Part shown: piece after piece, positions 39,874 through 48,440 of the stretch
How the letters are laid out: every line of letters begins with the position of its first letter
Position numbering within the stretch: the stretch's first letter is position 1
Assembly: GCF_036226445.1 (NCBI RefSeq)
Contig: NZ_CP108475.1
Span: 62,001-126,000, forward strand
From: Streptomyces sp. NBC_01255
GTDB taxonomy: Bacteria > Actinomycetota > Actinomycetes > Streptomycetales > Streptomycetaceae
DNA length: 64,000 nt
Reading direction: 5' to 3'
Notes under the pieces: generated by a model
Told to the model about the DNA's origin: nothing
Seen by the model: only the letters and a program-made list of their open reading frames with translations
Databases searched by the model: none
Translations under genes and position numbers: made by a program

Positions 39874-40803
39874 ATGGAGGACAAGCCGTATCGGGCTCGG
39901 CGCCTGAAGCCGATGCCGCGGCCTGACAGCGCCCTGGGCCAGCTCGCCCAGGCGCTGCGGGCCGCCCGCCAGGCCAAGGGCCTGACTCAGGAGCAGGCCG
40001 GAGAGGTGATGGACGTCTCCTCCTCCACCGTGCAGCGGGCGGAGGCCGGCAGGCGCGCCCCGGAGAAGTACGTGGTGGACAGCTACGTCCGCCGCCTCGG
40101 CCTGAACTCCGACCAGGCGGAGCAGATGTGGGTGGAGGCGTCGCGTCCGGCGGGACGGCAGCGGCGTACGCTCACCCCCGCGCCGGCGGTGCACCTGGTG
40201 CAGCACCGTCACGACTTCAGCGACGCGCTGCGTCGGGTACGCGAGGAGAGCAGCGACCAGCCGCCGTCCATGGCGGCCATGGAGGAGCGGGCCGAGGCCG
40301 CCTTCCGGCGGAACAAGGACCGTTTCGCGCCCCTCTCCCGGAGCGCGGCGAACCGGATCTACAACCGTCGCCAGCTTCCCAGCAGCATCCGGCAGCTCTG
40401 CTCCTACCTGCACGCGTGTCACGTTCCCGAGCGTCAGTTCCGGGACTGGATCGCGGCCTACCACAGGGTCAAGGCCAAGGAGCACGAGGAGGCGGTGGCC
40501 AAGAAGAGGGCCGCGAAGGAGGCTCGGGAGCAGTGGAGTGGGTGGGCGGGGCGCAGCCGGGCCGAAGCCGTTTTGCGGGCGGCCGGTCTCGACCCGGTCG
40601 AACGGCCGCCCCGGTCCCCCGGCGCCCCCTGGTCGGCGCGCTGCTCCCGCTGCGGTCAGGTGAGCCGGGTCCGGCTGACCCGCGTCGTGCAGGAACGCGC
40701 CGGTTGCCCCCTGTGCGGTCAGGACATCGGACACGTCCGTGACAGACGGCCCATCGCCGTGGCCCAGGAGCGGCCTGGCCGCTTCGACTGCAGCGCCTGT
40801 TAG
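39874..40803 (+). CDS. XRE-family regulator with C-terminal zinc ribbon
   Basis: The 309-residue protein has an XRE domain at about 20-80 (LAQALRAARQAKGLTQEQAG; VMDVSSSTVQRAEAGRRAPE), a long helical middle with a charged stretch (KEHEEAVAKKRAAKEAREQW) and a CSRC...CPLC pair near 256-283 that should bind zinc. A second unknown all-helical part (DALRRVREESSDQPPSMAAM) is common in Streptomyces XRE proteins. It is in an operon with the small membrane protein and ends at a bidirectional terminator. Confidence 0.85.
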   Translation: MEDKPYRARRLKPMPRPDSALGQLAQALRAARQAKGLTQEQAGEVMDVSSSTVQRAEAGRRAPEKYVVDSYVRRLGLNSDQAEQMWVEASRPAGRQRRTLTPAPAVHLVQHRHDFSDALRRVREESSDQPPSMAAMEERAEAAFRRNKDRFAPLSRSAANRIYNRRQLPSSIRQLCSYLHACHVPERQFRDWIAAYHRVKAKEHEEAVAKKRAAKEAREQWSGWAGRSRAEAVLRAAGLDPVERPPRSPGAPWSARCSRCGQVSRVRLTRVVQERAGCPLCGQDIGHVRDRRPIAVAQERPGRFDCSAC

Positions 40804-40825
40804 AGGCCGGCGACCGCCGTCATCT

Positions 40826-40859
40826 CCGTGTAGGTCCCGTCCTGGCGGGATCTACACGG
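40826..40859. terminator. Bidirectional terminator
   Basis: CCGTGTAGGTCCCG (40826-40839) pairs with CGGGATCTACACGG (40846-40859) with one G-T pair. It lies between convergent genes and contains the stop codon of the minus-strand gene. Confidence 0.75.
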
Positions 40860-41187
40860 AGCTGGCCGTTCCGGCCTGGACCCCACCCTCGGCGGTCCAG
40901 TGCTTTACCGGGTGCACCACGCCGTCGACGATGGCGGTGAGGGTGAGGACGGCGCCGGGCTGTCCATGCGCCCCGAGCCACTCCAGGAACTTCTCGTCGG
41001 CCGTCTCGGGCCTGGACCACACGCCGAAGATGGCCGGCCCGCCCGGACGGAAGCGGAGCACGACCTCGTACTCGACGTCCTTGCCCTCGAGACCGGTGCC
41101 GTCCACAGAGGGGCCTTCCTGCGCTGATCGGGGGGCCAGTGCCCGGCGGAGCGGCGTCGGCTTCACGGGCGCGACCCCACCGGGCAC
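40852..41187 (-). CDS. Hypothetical protein, 111 aa
   Basis: The frame can start at GTG 41187 or at the in-frame GTG 41166. The core is beta-rich: DVEYEVVLRFRPGGPAIFGV; PGAVLTLTAIVDGVVHPVKH. It looks like a small soluble beta domain. No motif or family is recognised. The gene is convergent with the XRE operon and shares its terminator. Confidence 0.65.
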   Translation of the reverse strand: MPGGVAPVKPTPLRRALAPRSAQEGPSVDGTGLEGKDVEYEVVLRFRPGGPAIFGVWSRPETADEKFLEWLGAHGQPGAVLTLTAIVDGVVHPVKHWTAEGGVQAGTASSV

Positions 41188-41288
41188 CTCCAGCGTGGCA
41201 CACCGGCCGCTCCCCGCCGCAGGCCGGCCTGCCGAGTCGTGTGCCTCGCAAGGGGCGGCGAGCGGCGGTTCATCAAGCGGACGGACGG

Positions 41289-42071
41289 CTACGGCCTGGT
41301 GGCGATGACGGCTTCGATGGGGACGGTGTTCTCGAAGATGCCGGTCGGGCTGAACGCGGTGAGGTCACGGCGCAGGAGTTCTTCGAAGGCGGCCTGCTTG
41401 TGGCCGAGGACGGCGGGGCTGGAGTAGGAGAAGGAGTACTGCAGGCCGACGAGCTCGTCCAGGGTGCGGGTGAAGGTCTGGTCCCAGCGGGCGGTCTCGA
41501 TGCGGGGGAACGCGGACCGGCGCAATGCGTCGTCCCGTCCTTCGGCGGGGTGGGCGACGGGTCCGTGCTCCTGCCGATAGCCGGGTCCGATGACGCCGGT
41601 GCAGACGCTCTCGATGATGTCGAGCCACGCCGGCCTGACCGTGCTACTCCTGGGACCGGTGGAGACGAGGGCGATCCCCCCTCCGGGGCGGATGAGCGTG
41701 TCGAGGTCGGCCAGGACCTGAGGCTGGTTCATCCACTGGAAGGACTTGCCCATCGTGCACAGGTGGAGCGGGGGCAGGCCCATGCCGGTGAGGTCGGCGG
41801 CGTCGCCGCACGCCCAGGTGATGTTGCCGGTGCCGTGTGAGGCGGCGGCCTTGCGTCCTTCGCTGATCATGGCCGGTTCGATGTCGACCGCGTAGACGTG
41901 GCCGGCGCGTGAGGCGAGGGGGACGGTGATGGTGCCCGGTCCGCAGCCGAGGTCGAGAACCGTCTGGGTCCCGTCGAGCTGAAAGCGTTCGGTGAGGAGC
42001 GTGAACAACTCCTCGGGGTAGCGGGGGCGGAAGGCGGCGTAGTGGTGTGCGGCGGAGGCGAAGGTCGTCAC
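41289..42071 (-). CDS. SAM-dependent methyltransferase (copy 1)
   Basis: The 260-residue protein has motif I VLDLGCGPGTI near residue 39, acidic post-I residue in YAVDIEPAM, and a middle part HLCTMGKSFQWMNQPQVLAD like class I methyltransferases of the UbiE/MenG type. It is paralogous to the next gene (both begin FASAAxHYxxFRPxYPxELF). The GTG at 42071 has AAGGAG upstream and overlaps the TGA of the upstream methyltransferase (GTGA). A small-molecule substrate is likely. Confidence 0.9.
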   Translation of the reverse strand: MTTFASAAHHYAAFRPRYPEELFTLLTERFQLDGTQTVLDLGCGPGTITVPLASRAGHVYAVDIEPAMISEGRKAAASHGTGNITWACGDAADLTGMGLPPLHLCTMGKSFQWMNQPQVLADLDTLIRPGGGIALVSTGPRSSTVRPAWLDIIESVCTGVIGPGYRQEHGPVAHPAEGRDDALRRSAFPRIETARWDQTFTRTLDELVGLQYSFSYSSPAVLGHKQAAFEELLRRDLTAFSPTGIFENTVPIEAVIATRP

Positions 42072-42886
42072 GGGGTGGTGCTCCTTCGGTCGGGGCGGGT
42101 GGCGATGAGGACTTCGGTGCGGATCTCCTCGTGGTAGAGGCCCGAGGGGTCGTGGTCGAGGAGCGCACGGCGCAGGTCGCGGGTGAACGCGTCCAGACGG
42201 TCCCCGAGGAGGGCGGGGGTGGAGTAAGAGTTGGACAGCTGGAGTCCGACGAGCTGGTCGAGGTCGCGCGTCACGTGCTGGTCCAGGGACGTGAGCTCCA
42301 CGCGGGAGAACGGCGAGCGGCGCAGGGTGTCGGTGAAGCGGTCTTCGGGTTCGGGGTAGGTGCCGGTTCCGGCGCGGCGGACGGGTCCCAGGTAGGCGGT
42401 GCGGACCTGGGCGATGACGGCCGCCCAGGCGGGCAGGGGCGTGGTGCCGGGGGGACCGGCGGAGGCGATGACGACTCCGCCGCCGGGGGTGATGAGGTGG
42501 TCGAGGTCGGCCAGGAGGCGGGGCCGGTCGAACCAGTGGAACGACTTGGCCATGACGCACAGGTCGATCGGGGGCAGATCCAGGGCGGTGATCTGGGTGG
42601 AGTCGCTGTTGATCCACTGGATGTTCGTGACGCCGCGCTTTTCGGCGAGGCGGGCGCCGGCGGCGAGCATCCCGGGCTCGGGGTCGATGGCGTAGAGGCG
42701 GGCGACGTGGGGCGCCAGCGGTAGGGCGGACATGCCCGGGCCGCAGCCCAGGTCCAGGGCCGTCTGGGTGCCGTCGAGGTCGAACCGCTCGGTCAGGAGC
42801 GCGAAGAGCTCGTCGGGGTACCAGGGGCGGAAGCGGACGTAGTGCTCCGCTGCCGATGCGAACAGCTCGGGCGGGTTGGCTGTCAC
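42068..42886 (-). CDS. SAM-dependent methyltransferase (copy 2)
   Basis: The 272-residue protein has motif I ALDLGCGPGMS, YAIDPEPGM after it and CVMAKSFHWFDRPRLLADLD, colinear with copy 1 over the whole length. GTG 42886 has AGGAGG upstream. The stop overlaps the start of copy 1. A tandem duplication has given two coupled enzymes that may act on successive positions of one substrate or form a heterodimer. Confidence 0.9.
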   Translation of the reverse strand: MTANPPELFASAAEHYVRFRPWYPDELFALLTERFDLDGTQTALDLGCGPGMSALPLAPHVARLYAIDPEPGMLAAGARLAEKRGVTNIQWINSDSTQITALDLPPIDLCVMAKSFHWFDRPRLLADLDHLITPGGGVVIASAGPPGTTPLPAWAAVIAQVRTAYLGPVRRAGTGTYPEPEDRFTDTLRRSPFSRVELTSLDQHVTRDLDQLVGLQLSNSYSTPALLGDRLDAFTRDLRRALLDHDPSGLYHEEIRTEVLIATRPDRRSTTP

Positions 42887-42912
42887 GGCGTGCCTCCTGC
42901 ACGGGGGAGGGG

Positions 42913-43929
42913 TCATCGGGCGAGGGTGGCGAGGTAGGACTCGGCGGCGGTCCAGGGGGTGAGCTCGATGCCGAAGCCGGAGCGGGGCCCGTCCTTGGTG
43001 TGAACGAGCTTGCCCGACAGGTAGACGGTGTCGCCCGTACGGAACGCCCCGGTGTATGCGCCCAGGTAGGAGCGCATGTGGGTGATGCGGCGGGCGAAGA
43101 TCTCGGGGTCGTCGACGGTGGACTGGATGACGGTGTCCACGTCGATGCCGTACAGGGCCGGCGTGGCCAGGCCCTGGACGTCGTCGGTGATGGTGGCGAC
43201 GACGCTGATGGCCCCGACCTCCTTGGTGGTGACGTCGGTGAAGGTGCGGTCGCCGTCCTCGCGCAGGGGCTCGCAGTTGATGTGGGCGTCGGCCCCGGCC
43301 GTGAGTCCCTGCAGTTTGCGGGTCTCCTGCCGCATCAGGACGTCGAAGGAGCTGCCCGTCATGTACTTGGCGCGGCGCAGGTAGAGCCGGGTGAGGGCGT
43401 CGCCTTCGTACGGGCGGATGAGCGTGCGGTCGGAGAAGAGTTCGCGGGCGGCTTCGTAGCCGCGGCGTCCGTAGCAGACGAGGTCGACGTCGGAGCGCGC
43501 GTTGAAGCAGCCGACGAGGAACGAGCCGGTCACGCCGATCACGTCCTGCGCGCCGAGGTCGACGACGCGGTCGATGACGGCCTTCAGGTCCCGGGCGACC
43601 GGCGCGCTGCCGAGGAGTTCCGGCGTCTGGTGCAGGGCGGTCAGGGCGTGGCGGCACGAGTAGTGCCGGGTGACGTCCTGGCGGGGCACGCCGGTGATGA
43701 CACAGCCGATCGTGTCGGAGTAGAGGTAGCACTCGGGCCGGTCGGCGAGGATGCCGAACGCCTTGGACACGATCGTGTTCTGCCGGTAGGTGCGGCCGAA
43801 CAGGGTCCGGTCGCCCTTGTCGTCCGGGTAGTACTTCACGTACCCGAGGTAGTGGGTGGGCGGGTGGACGTCGCCGATGACCTTGAACACCACGCCGTGC
43901 CGGTCGAGTAAGTAGTCCCGGTCACGCAC
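42913..43929 (-). CDS. Nucleotidyltransferase-domain protein with TTA codon
   Basis: The 338-residue protein has the polymerase-beta-type nucleotidyltransferase motif GSFLVGCFNARSDVDLVCYG near residue 140 (GS...DxD). An N-terminal part RDYLLDRHGVVFKVIGDVHP and a beta-rich C-terminal part (TGDTVYLSGKLVHTKDGPRS) flank it. GTG 43929 gives an 8-nt overlap with the kinase gene; an ATG at 44013 has a better binding site but would overlap by 92 nt. Codon 7 is TTA (43911-43909), so expression may need the bldA tRNA. It may adenylate or uridylate a small molecule or a protein. Confidence 0.75.
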   Translation of the reverse strand: MRDRDYLLDRHGVVFKVIGDVHPPTHYLGYVKYYPDDKGDRTLFGRTYRQNTIVSKAFGILADRPECYLYSDTIGCVITGVPRQDVTRHYSCRHALTALHQTPELLGSAPVARDLKAVIDRVVDLGAQDVIGVTGSFLVGCFNARSDVDLVCYGRRGYEAARELFSDRTLIRPYEGDALTRLYLRRAKYMTGSSFDVLMRQETRKLQGLTAGADAHINCEPLREDGDRTFTDVTTKEVGAISVVATITDDVQGLATPALYGIDVDTVIQSTVDDPEIFARRITHMRSYLGAYTGAFRTGDTVYLSGKLVHTKDGPRSGFGIELTPWTAAESYLATLAR

Positions 43930-44866
43930 CGCCGGTACGGCAGTGCTCAGGCTGAGCGGCGAAGTCGTCGAGGCTGGGGAAGGTCCCGGTGTCGATACGG
44001 CCGGTGCGCTCATACTGCTCGACTCCCATCGTGAACAGGGTGCGGCGGTAGTTCCACTTCAGGACCTTGTCGGTGTTCGTGAGGTCGGCCGGCTTCATGA
44101 GCGCGAGGAAGAACAGGGCCTTGATGAGCAGGAACTCGCCCAGGTGCCGACTCGGCCGGCTCCCGAGGACGCTCAGGGCGGCTTCGTCGAGCGCGGCCAC
44201 GTACCGCTCGCGCTGGGCCCCGGTGGCGTAGTAGCCCTTGGTGCCGCCCTTGAAGGCGATGATCTCCAGGGCCGGGAAGGTGTCGTAGCCGACCGGGGCG
44301 AGACCGTGGTGCTGCCAGTCGATGACGCCGGCGGGGAAGGCGTTGGGCAGCCCGTAGTCGTAGTGGGCCCAGCACATGGGCGTGTGGGACAGCCGGTCCA
44401 GCGCGGCGTCCACGACGGCGCGGGTGTGGGGGGTGTCGAGGTCGGGGTTTTCCGCGAAGACGTTGCCCGTCCACCCCGCCTCCTCGAACCAGGAGCGCAG
44501 CGCGGCCCGGGTGGCGGGCTGTGCGTGCTTCGCCTGGGCGTCAAGCAGCTGTGCGCCGACGGCCGCGGCGGCGTCGACGACGGCGTCGGGCATCGGCCCG
44601 TAGGCTCCGCCGACAGCGTTCCAGGCCGTGTCGTGCAGCGAGGCCGGCCCGAGCGAAGGCTCCACGAAGGAGAACTCCGCGCCGACGGATCCGGTCTCCA
44701 AGACGGCGGGGACGGGGTAGCCCAGGGCGGCGATCCGCTGCTGGAACGCGGCTTCCGCCTTGAGCCGGCTGTCCCCGGTGCGCCGGTAACGGGAGCGGTC
44801 CTGGTTCACCCAGACGGCGCCTTCGGCCGCGGTCCGCTTCTTGACGAACGTCCACTCATCTTTCAC
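43922..44866 (-). CDS. Aminoglycoside-phosphotransferase-like kinase
   Basis: The 314-residue protein shows the Brenner motif HYDYGLPN and then GVIDWQHHGLAPVGYD, the catalytic and metal-binding elements of APH/choline-kinase-type enzymes, near residues 172-200. The N-lobe carries SRYRRTGDSRLKAEAAFQQR. The substrate is unknown; antibiotic resistance is only one option and context argues for a biosynthetic step. GTG 44866 has GAGGAAAG upstream. It is the first gene of the minus-strand operon and divergent, at 48 nt, from the histidine phosphatase. Confidence 0.8.
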   Translation of the reverse strand: MKDEWTFVKKRTAAEGAVWVNQDRSRYRRTGDSRLKAEAAFQQRIAALGYPVPAVLETGSVGAEFSFVEPSLGPASLHDTAWNAVGGAYGPMPDAVVDAAAAVGAQLLDAQAKHAQPATRAALRSWFEEAGWTGNVFAENPDLDTPHTRAVVDAALDRLSHTPMCWAHYDYGLPNAFPAGVIDWQHHGLAPVGYDTFPALEIIAFKGGTKGYYATGAQRERYVAALDEAALSVLGSRPSRHLGEFLLIKALFFLALMKPADLTNTDKVLKWNYRRTLFTMGVEQYERTGRIDTGTFPSLDDFAAQPEHCRTGGA

Positions 44867-44914
44867 GAACTTTCCTCTTTTCTCGGGAGGTATCGGGGCG
44901 TAGCGTGCGGCGGC

Positions 44915-45586
44915 ATGATCCTGGCTGTGGTGCGGCACGCGGAGTCGGTCGAGAACGCCGACAAGTACAACGGCTTCTATCAGGACCCCCGGCCGTGGGC
45001 GGGTGAGGCGGCGCACGCCTTGTCGCGGGATGTCGTGGGGTTGACGGCCCGGGGCTTTCGCCAGTCGGTGTGGCTGGGCGGGACACTGCCGCCGGTGGTG
45101 GGGGAGCAGCCGGTGGTGTTCACCTCGCAGTACCGGCGTGCCCGGGACACCGCCGAGCTCGCAATGCCGGCGGTTCAGGCGGAGGTCACGGGGCTGCTGA
45201 ACGAGCAGCACTACGGGGACGCCACCTACATGACGATGCGTGAGCTGTTCGCCACCTTCCCCGAAGGGGCGGACGACCGCCGCAACCGCAAACACCTGTG
45301 GACCCCGCCCGGCACGGGCGGCGAGTCCCTGGCCCTCGAGGTCCACGGGCGGGTGACCGCGTTCTTGGCGCTGCTCTCGTCCGGCGCCGTCGAGGCCGGC
45401 CGCAACGTGGTCGCCTTCACCCACCACACCGCGATCCTCGGTCTCCGCGCCGTCCTGGAGAAGCGCCCGGTGACCGAGGTCGTCGAGGAATCGCGCGCCC
45501 GCAAGCTGCCAAACGCCGCCGTGATCGTCTACCGGGCCACTGCGGGCGGATACGAGCTCCAGCAGGTCATCGAGCCTCCCGCGTAA
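44915..45586 (+). CDS. Histidine phosphatase-family protein
   Basis: The 223-residue protein begins MILAVVRHAESVENADKYNG, containing the catalytic RHA motif, followed by SQYRRARDTAELAMP (second arginine) and VVAFTHHTAILGLR with the second histidine. All core residues are present, so activity as a phosphomonoesterase or mutase is likely. TAGCGT 8 nt upstream of the ATG indicates a very short leader. It is followed after 9 nt by the zinc-ribbon gene. Confidence 0.85.
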   Translation: MILAVVRHAESVENADKYNGFYQDPRPWAGEAAHALSRDVVGLTARGFRQSVWLGGTLPPVVGEQPVVFTSQYRRARDTAELAMPAVQAEVTGLLNEQHYGDATYMTMRELFATFPEGADDRRNRKHLWTPPGTGGESLALEVHGRVTAFLALLSSGAVEAGRNVVAFTHHTAILGLRAVLEKRPVTEVVEESRARKLPNAAVIVYRATAGGYELQQVIEPPA

Positions 45587-45595
45587 GGGGAAACC

Positions 45596-46720
45596 ATGCG
45601 CCTCGCCTTCTTCAACGGTCCCGTCCAGAACGGCGACTTCACCTTCGCCGACAAGCCCGGCAAGGCCGTCGGCATACGCGCGGCCGCCGCCCTGAACGCC
45701 CTCCTCGGTGAGCCCGCGGTCCCCCACCTGTGGAACACGGTCACCCTCGAAGGGGACCTGCGGCACCAGACGGAACCGGCCGCCGGCACGGACAGGCATC
45801 AGCACGAACAGGCCCGCATACGCGCGAAGTACCCCGAGGGCCTGCTGCCCGCCGCAGGAGTGCTCACCGACGCGGACCCGGCAGTCGCCCGCCTCGCCCA
45901 CGACATGATCCGTGACCGGCTCGAGGCGGGCGTCCTGAGCGTGGAGAGGACGGCCACCGTGGTGTGCTCGTCCTGCGATCACATGGCGGGCATCGGCTCG
46001 CTCGCCTGCAAGGCATGCGGCAGCACCGAACTGGCGGAGGCGCTCGCGCCCCAGCTGACGGCCCGCAGACCCGCCGGCGCCCCGGTCCTGGGCCCGGACG
46101 ATGTTCACGGGCGCCGCCTGGCGCACCTGGAGAACATCGCCCGCAACGTCCCCGACCAGCTCATCCTCTCCCGCACCCGCGCGCACGGAATCAGCCTGTC
46201 GCCGTTCGGACTGACCGGGACGGTGCTCGACCCCCGTGCCGCTCTTCACATCGCGATCCTGGCCGCGGCCGGGCCGCACGGCGCCGAGCACGCCGTCATG
46301 CTGGCCACCGAGACCGCCGCCGCGCACGTCGCCGCCTACGGCCTGCCGTTCAGGAGCCACGGCGGCATCCGGCTGGGCTACGCCGTCCACGGGAAGGTTC
46401 CCTACGGCGACCCTCTGCTCGGCCGGCTCTACGAGGTCCACCGGCTGGGCGACGCGCAGCGCACGCTCTTCGAGTCGTGGTTCCTGCCGCTGTACGCGAT
46501 GCGTGAGCGGGGCGGCATCCACCCCGGCAAGCTGCCCGCGCTGGTGAAGTTCTTCCGCCGGATCTCCCTGGCCCCCTCCGGCTCGGAAACCGAAGGCCGT
46601 GCTGGCGACGTGCGGCGTGCGGTGCGCAGCGGGGACATGGGCTGGCTGATGGACGCGCGTACGGTGACACATCTGCTTCCCGCCTTCCCCGGCCGGGACG
46701 CCGTCGGCCGGCGGCGGTGA
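45596..46720 (+). CDS. Zinc-ribbon enzyme-like protein (possibly class I tRNA-ligase-like)
   Basis: The 374-residue protein begins MRLAFFNGPVQNGDFTFADK and has CSSCDHMAGIGSLACKACGS near residues 123-142, a four-cysteine zinc ribbon inserted in a Rossmann-like context. QLILSRTRAHGISLSPFGLT recalls the substrate-binding part of class I aminoacyl-tRNA synthetases, but the HIGH and KMSKS motifs are not visible, so the assignment is weak. It follows the phosphatase by 9 nt and is probably cotranscribed. A tRNA-ligase fold used for metabolite assembly would suit the cluster. Confidence 0.6.
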   Translation: MRLAFFNGPVQNGDFTFADKPGKAVGIRAAAALNALLGEPAVPHLWNTVTLEGDLRHQTEPAAGTDRHQHEQARIRAKYPEGLLPAAGVLTDADPAVARLAHDMIRDRLEAGVLSVERTATVVCSSCDHMAGIGSLACKACGSTELAEALAPQLTARRPAGAPVLGPDDVHGRRLAHLENIARNVPDQLILSRTRAHGISLSPFGLTGTVLDPRAALHIAILAAAGPHGAEHAVMLATETAAAHVAAYGLPFRSHGGIRLGYAVHGKVPYGDPLLGRLYEVHRLGDAQRTLFESWFLPLYAMRERGGIHPGKLPALVKFFRRISLAPSGSETEGRAGDVRRAVRSGDMGWLMDARTVTHLLPAFPGRDAVGRRR

Positions 46721-46791
46721 ACCTGGCCGACCCGGCAGCGTCGCCCTTGAGAGCGATGGGTGTTCCTCGAAAGTAGGGACGCCCCGATACC

Positions 46792-46862
46792 CTGTCAACA
46801 CAGTTCGCATCTGCCCTGTCACCGGTGGCCGGTTCTCAGCAACCCACGCTGTCAATACAGTT
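46792..46862. promoter_or_regulatory. Two CTGTCAAYACAGTT operator sites
   Basis: CTGTCAACACAGTT (46792-46805) and CTGTCAATACAGTT (46849-46862) are near-identical; each contains the dyad CTGT-N4-ACAG typical of GntR sites. They lie 64-134 nt before the GntR gene, 57 bp apart. A TTGACA lies at 46874-46879. Confidence 0.65.
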
Positions 46863-46925
46863 GAAGTCCTGGCTTGACACAGGATCAGGGCGCGAGCCAG
46901 GGAACGCCGCCGAGTCGGAGGGCAC

Positions 46926-47678
46926 ATGGACGCCAGCACGATCGCAGCGCAACTACGGCAGAAGATCATCGAAGGGGAGTACCCACACGGGAGCAAACTC
47001 CCGACCGTACGAGACCTCGCAGCAGAGCACGGAGTAAGCCAGCAGACCGTATCCGCCGCCTACACCGCACTGGGCGCGCTCGGCCTGGTCCGCACCGATG
47101 CCCGCAGCGGAACCCGCGTGGCAGCGTCCAAGCAGTCCGACGCCCACCTGGGGACCTTCACGCCCCCGGACCTGTCGGTCGCCCAGGCGTGGAAGCCCAC
47201 CGCCCAAGGGACCGCGACGGAGGAGACGACGCTGGTGCGCCAGCTCGACGCGCCGGCCCAGATGACAGCGTGGGGCATCACCGAGGGCACGACCGTCGTC
47301 GAACGCACCCGCATCCGGTCGGTCGACGGTGTGCCCGTGCAGCACAAGATGACGCTGATGCCGTACGAGATCGCGGCCAAGGTGCCCGACGGGTACGAAG
47401 GCACCCCGCCGATGCTCACCCCCGCCGGGGAGACGTCACCGAAGGCACCAGTCGGCGTACGCGTCGCGGACTGGCTCGGCTGGGACGTCGCAGGCACCGA
47501 GTCAGTGATTACCGCCGAGCCGATGGACGAGACCGTCTGCGCAGCCCTGGGCATCCCGGCCGGTGCGCCCGGCTTCCGGATCGTCGGCATCACCCGCAGC
47601 TCCCGGGGCGGCACCGTCTTCGTGACCATCACCTCGGCACAGCTGCACCACCGCGTCACCTTGAACATCATCGGCTGA
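46926..47678 (+). CDS. GntR-family regulator with UTRA domain
   Basis: The 250-residue protein has the GntR winged helix at 1-68 (LRQKIIEGEYPHGSKLPTVR; DLAAEHGVSQQTVSAAYTAL) and a UTRA ligand domain at about 80-245 (VVERTRIRSVDGVPVQHKMT). HutC-type members sense small molecules and usually repress their own gene and a nearby pathway. Two matching operators lie upstream. The enzyme cluster at 41.3-46.7 kb is the natural target. A long hairpin follows the stop. Confidence 0.9.
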   Translation: MDASTIAAQLRQKIIEGEYPHGSKLPTVRDLAAEHGVSQQTVSAAYTALGALGLVRTDARSGTRVAASKQSDAHLGTFTPPDLSVAQAWKPTAQGTATEETTLVRQLDAPAQMTAWGITEGTTVVERTRIRSVDGVPVQHKMTLMPYEIAAKVPDGYEGTPPMLTPAGETSPKAPVGVRVADWLGWDVAGTESVITAEPMDETVCAALGIPAGAPGFRIVGITRSSRGGTVFVTITSAQLHHRVTLNIIG

Positions 47679-47681
47679 ACA

Positions 47682-47742
47682 AGCCGATACGAGCGCGGTG
47701 TCCCAATGGCATGCCTGGTAGGACGCCGCGCTCGTACCGGCT
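47682..47742. terminator. Long hairpin after the GntR gene
   Basis: AGCCGATACGAGCGCGG (47682-47698) pairs with CCGCGCTCGTACCGGCT (47726-47742) with one mismatch; the loop is 27 nt. Confidence 0.65.
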
Positions 47743-47823
47743 GGCTCCTACCCCGAACACCGACCCGCATCGCCGGACGGGGCTCCAGGGCATCCGGTGA
47801 GTGGTGACACTCGTTCACACGGT

Positions 47824-48177
47824 ATGAGCACCCCGCAGGGCGGCTTCGCCGCTCCCCAGGACGCCGCGGACGCGATCGTCGACGAGATCCTGCGCCGCCG
47901 CATCTCCACCGAGGACGCCGGCCGTCAGGGCCGACGGCTCCGTCGGTCCCAGCAGGAGAGCCCCTGGTTCGGCCGCGTTGACGTTGTAGTGCAGATCGAG
48001 GCCGAGGTGGAGGAGCGTGCTCTCCTCGTGGCGCTCGCCCATCTTCTGGAGGGCGGCGACGTGGAGGTGTTCGTCCAGGAGTCCGTCCAGCGCCGCTACC
48101 TCACCGCCACCACCACCGGGGCGAGCACCGGCGAGATCGTCATCTCCCGCGAAGGCCTCGCCCTCAAGCCCAGCTAA
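47824..48177 (+). CDS. Hypothetical protein, 117 aa
   Basis: The ATG at 47824 (MSTPQGGFAAPQDAADAIVD) is used; a GTG at 47797 is in frame. The first half is helical and basic (ILRRRISTEDAGRQGRRLRR), and the second is acidic and beta-like (VVVQIEAEVEERALLVALAH; GDVEVFVQESVQRRYLTATT). No ribosome binding site is obvious. The family is unknown. The gene stands alone between the GntR gene and the sigma-factor operon; 48178-48440 has no gene. Confidence 0.62.
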   Translation: MSTPQGGFAAPQDAADAIVDEILRRRISTEDAGRQGRRLRRSQQESPWFGRVDVVVQIEAEVEERALLVALAHLLEGGDVEVFVQESVQRRYLTATTTGASTGEIVISREGLALKPS

Positions 48178-48440
48178 CCCCGGCAGGACAGGTGCCTCCT
48201 GAGCGGCGTCTGGCGGCAGGGGTGAAGCGAAGGACTGGGAGTCGGCAGCACGTACAGCGGCTCGGGGTACGGGTCCACGTTGCCCGGCACGTCATCCGAT
48301 CAGGAGCGGTCAGGTTCGTCGCCGGTCCGGTCAGTTCCGGTTTTCTCCGGTCCTGGGAGGAGAACGCAGGGAGCTCGACCGTCAAGAGGTCGAAGGCGCA
48401 CCTCAAGCGCCTCTGAAACCTCAGATGGAGAGCGACTCAC

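Noticed and set aside
43922..44866. Dedicated antibiotic-resistance gene
   Set aside because: The APH-like motifs are real, but the cluster context points to a biosynthetic kinase and no drug-specific signature is visible.
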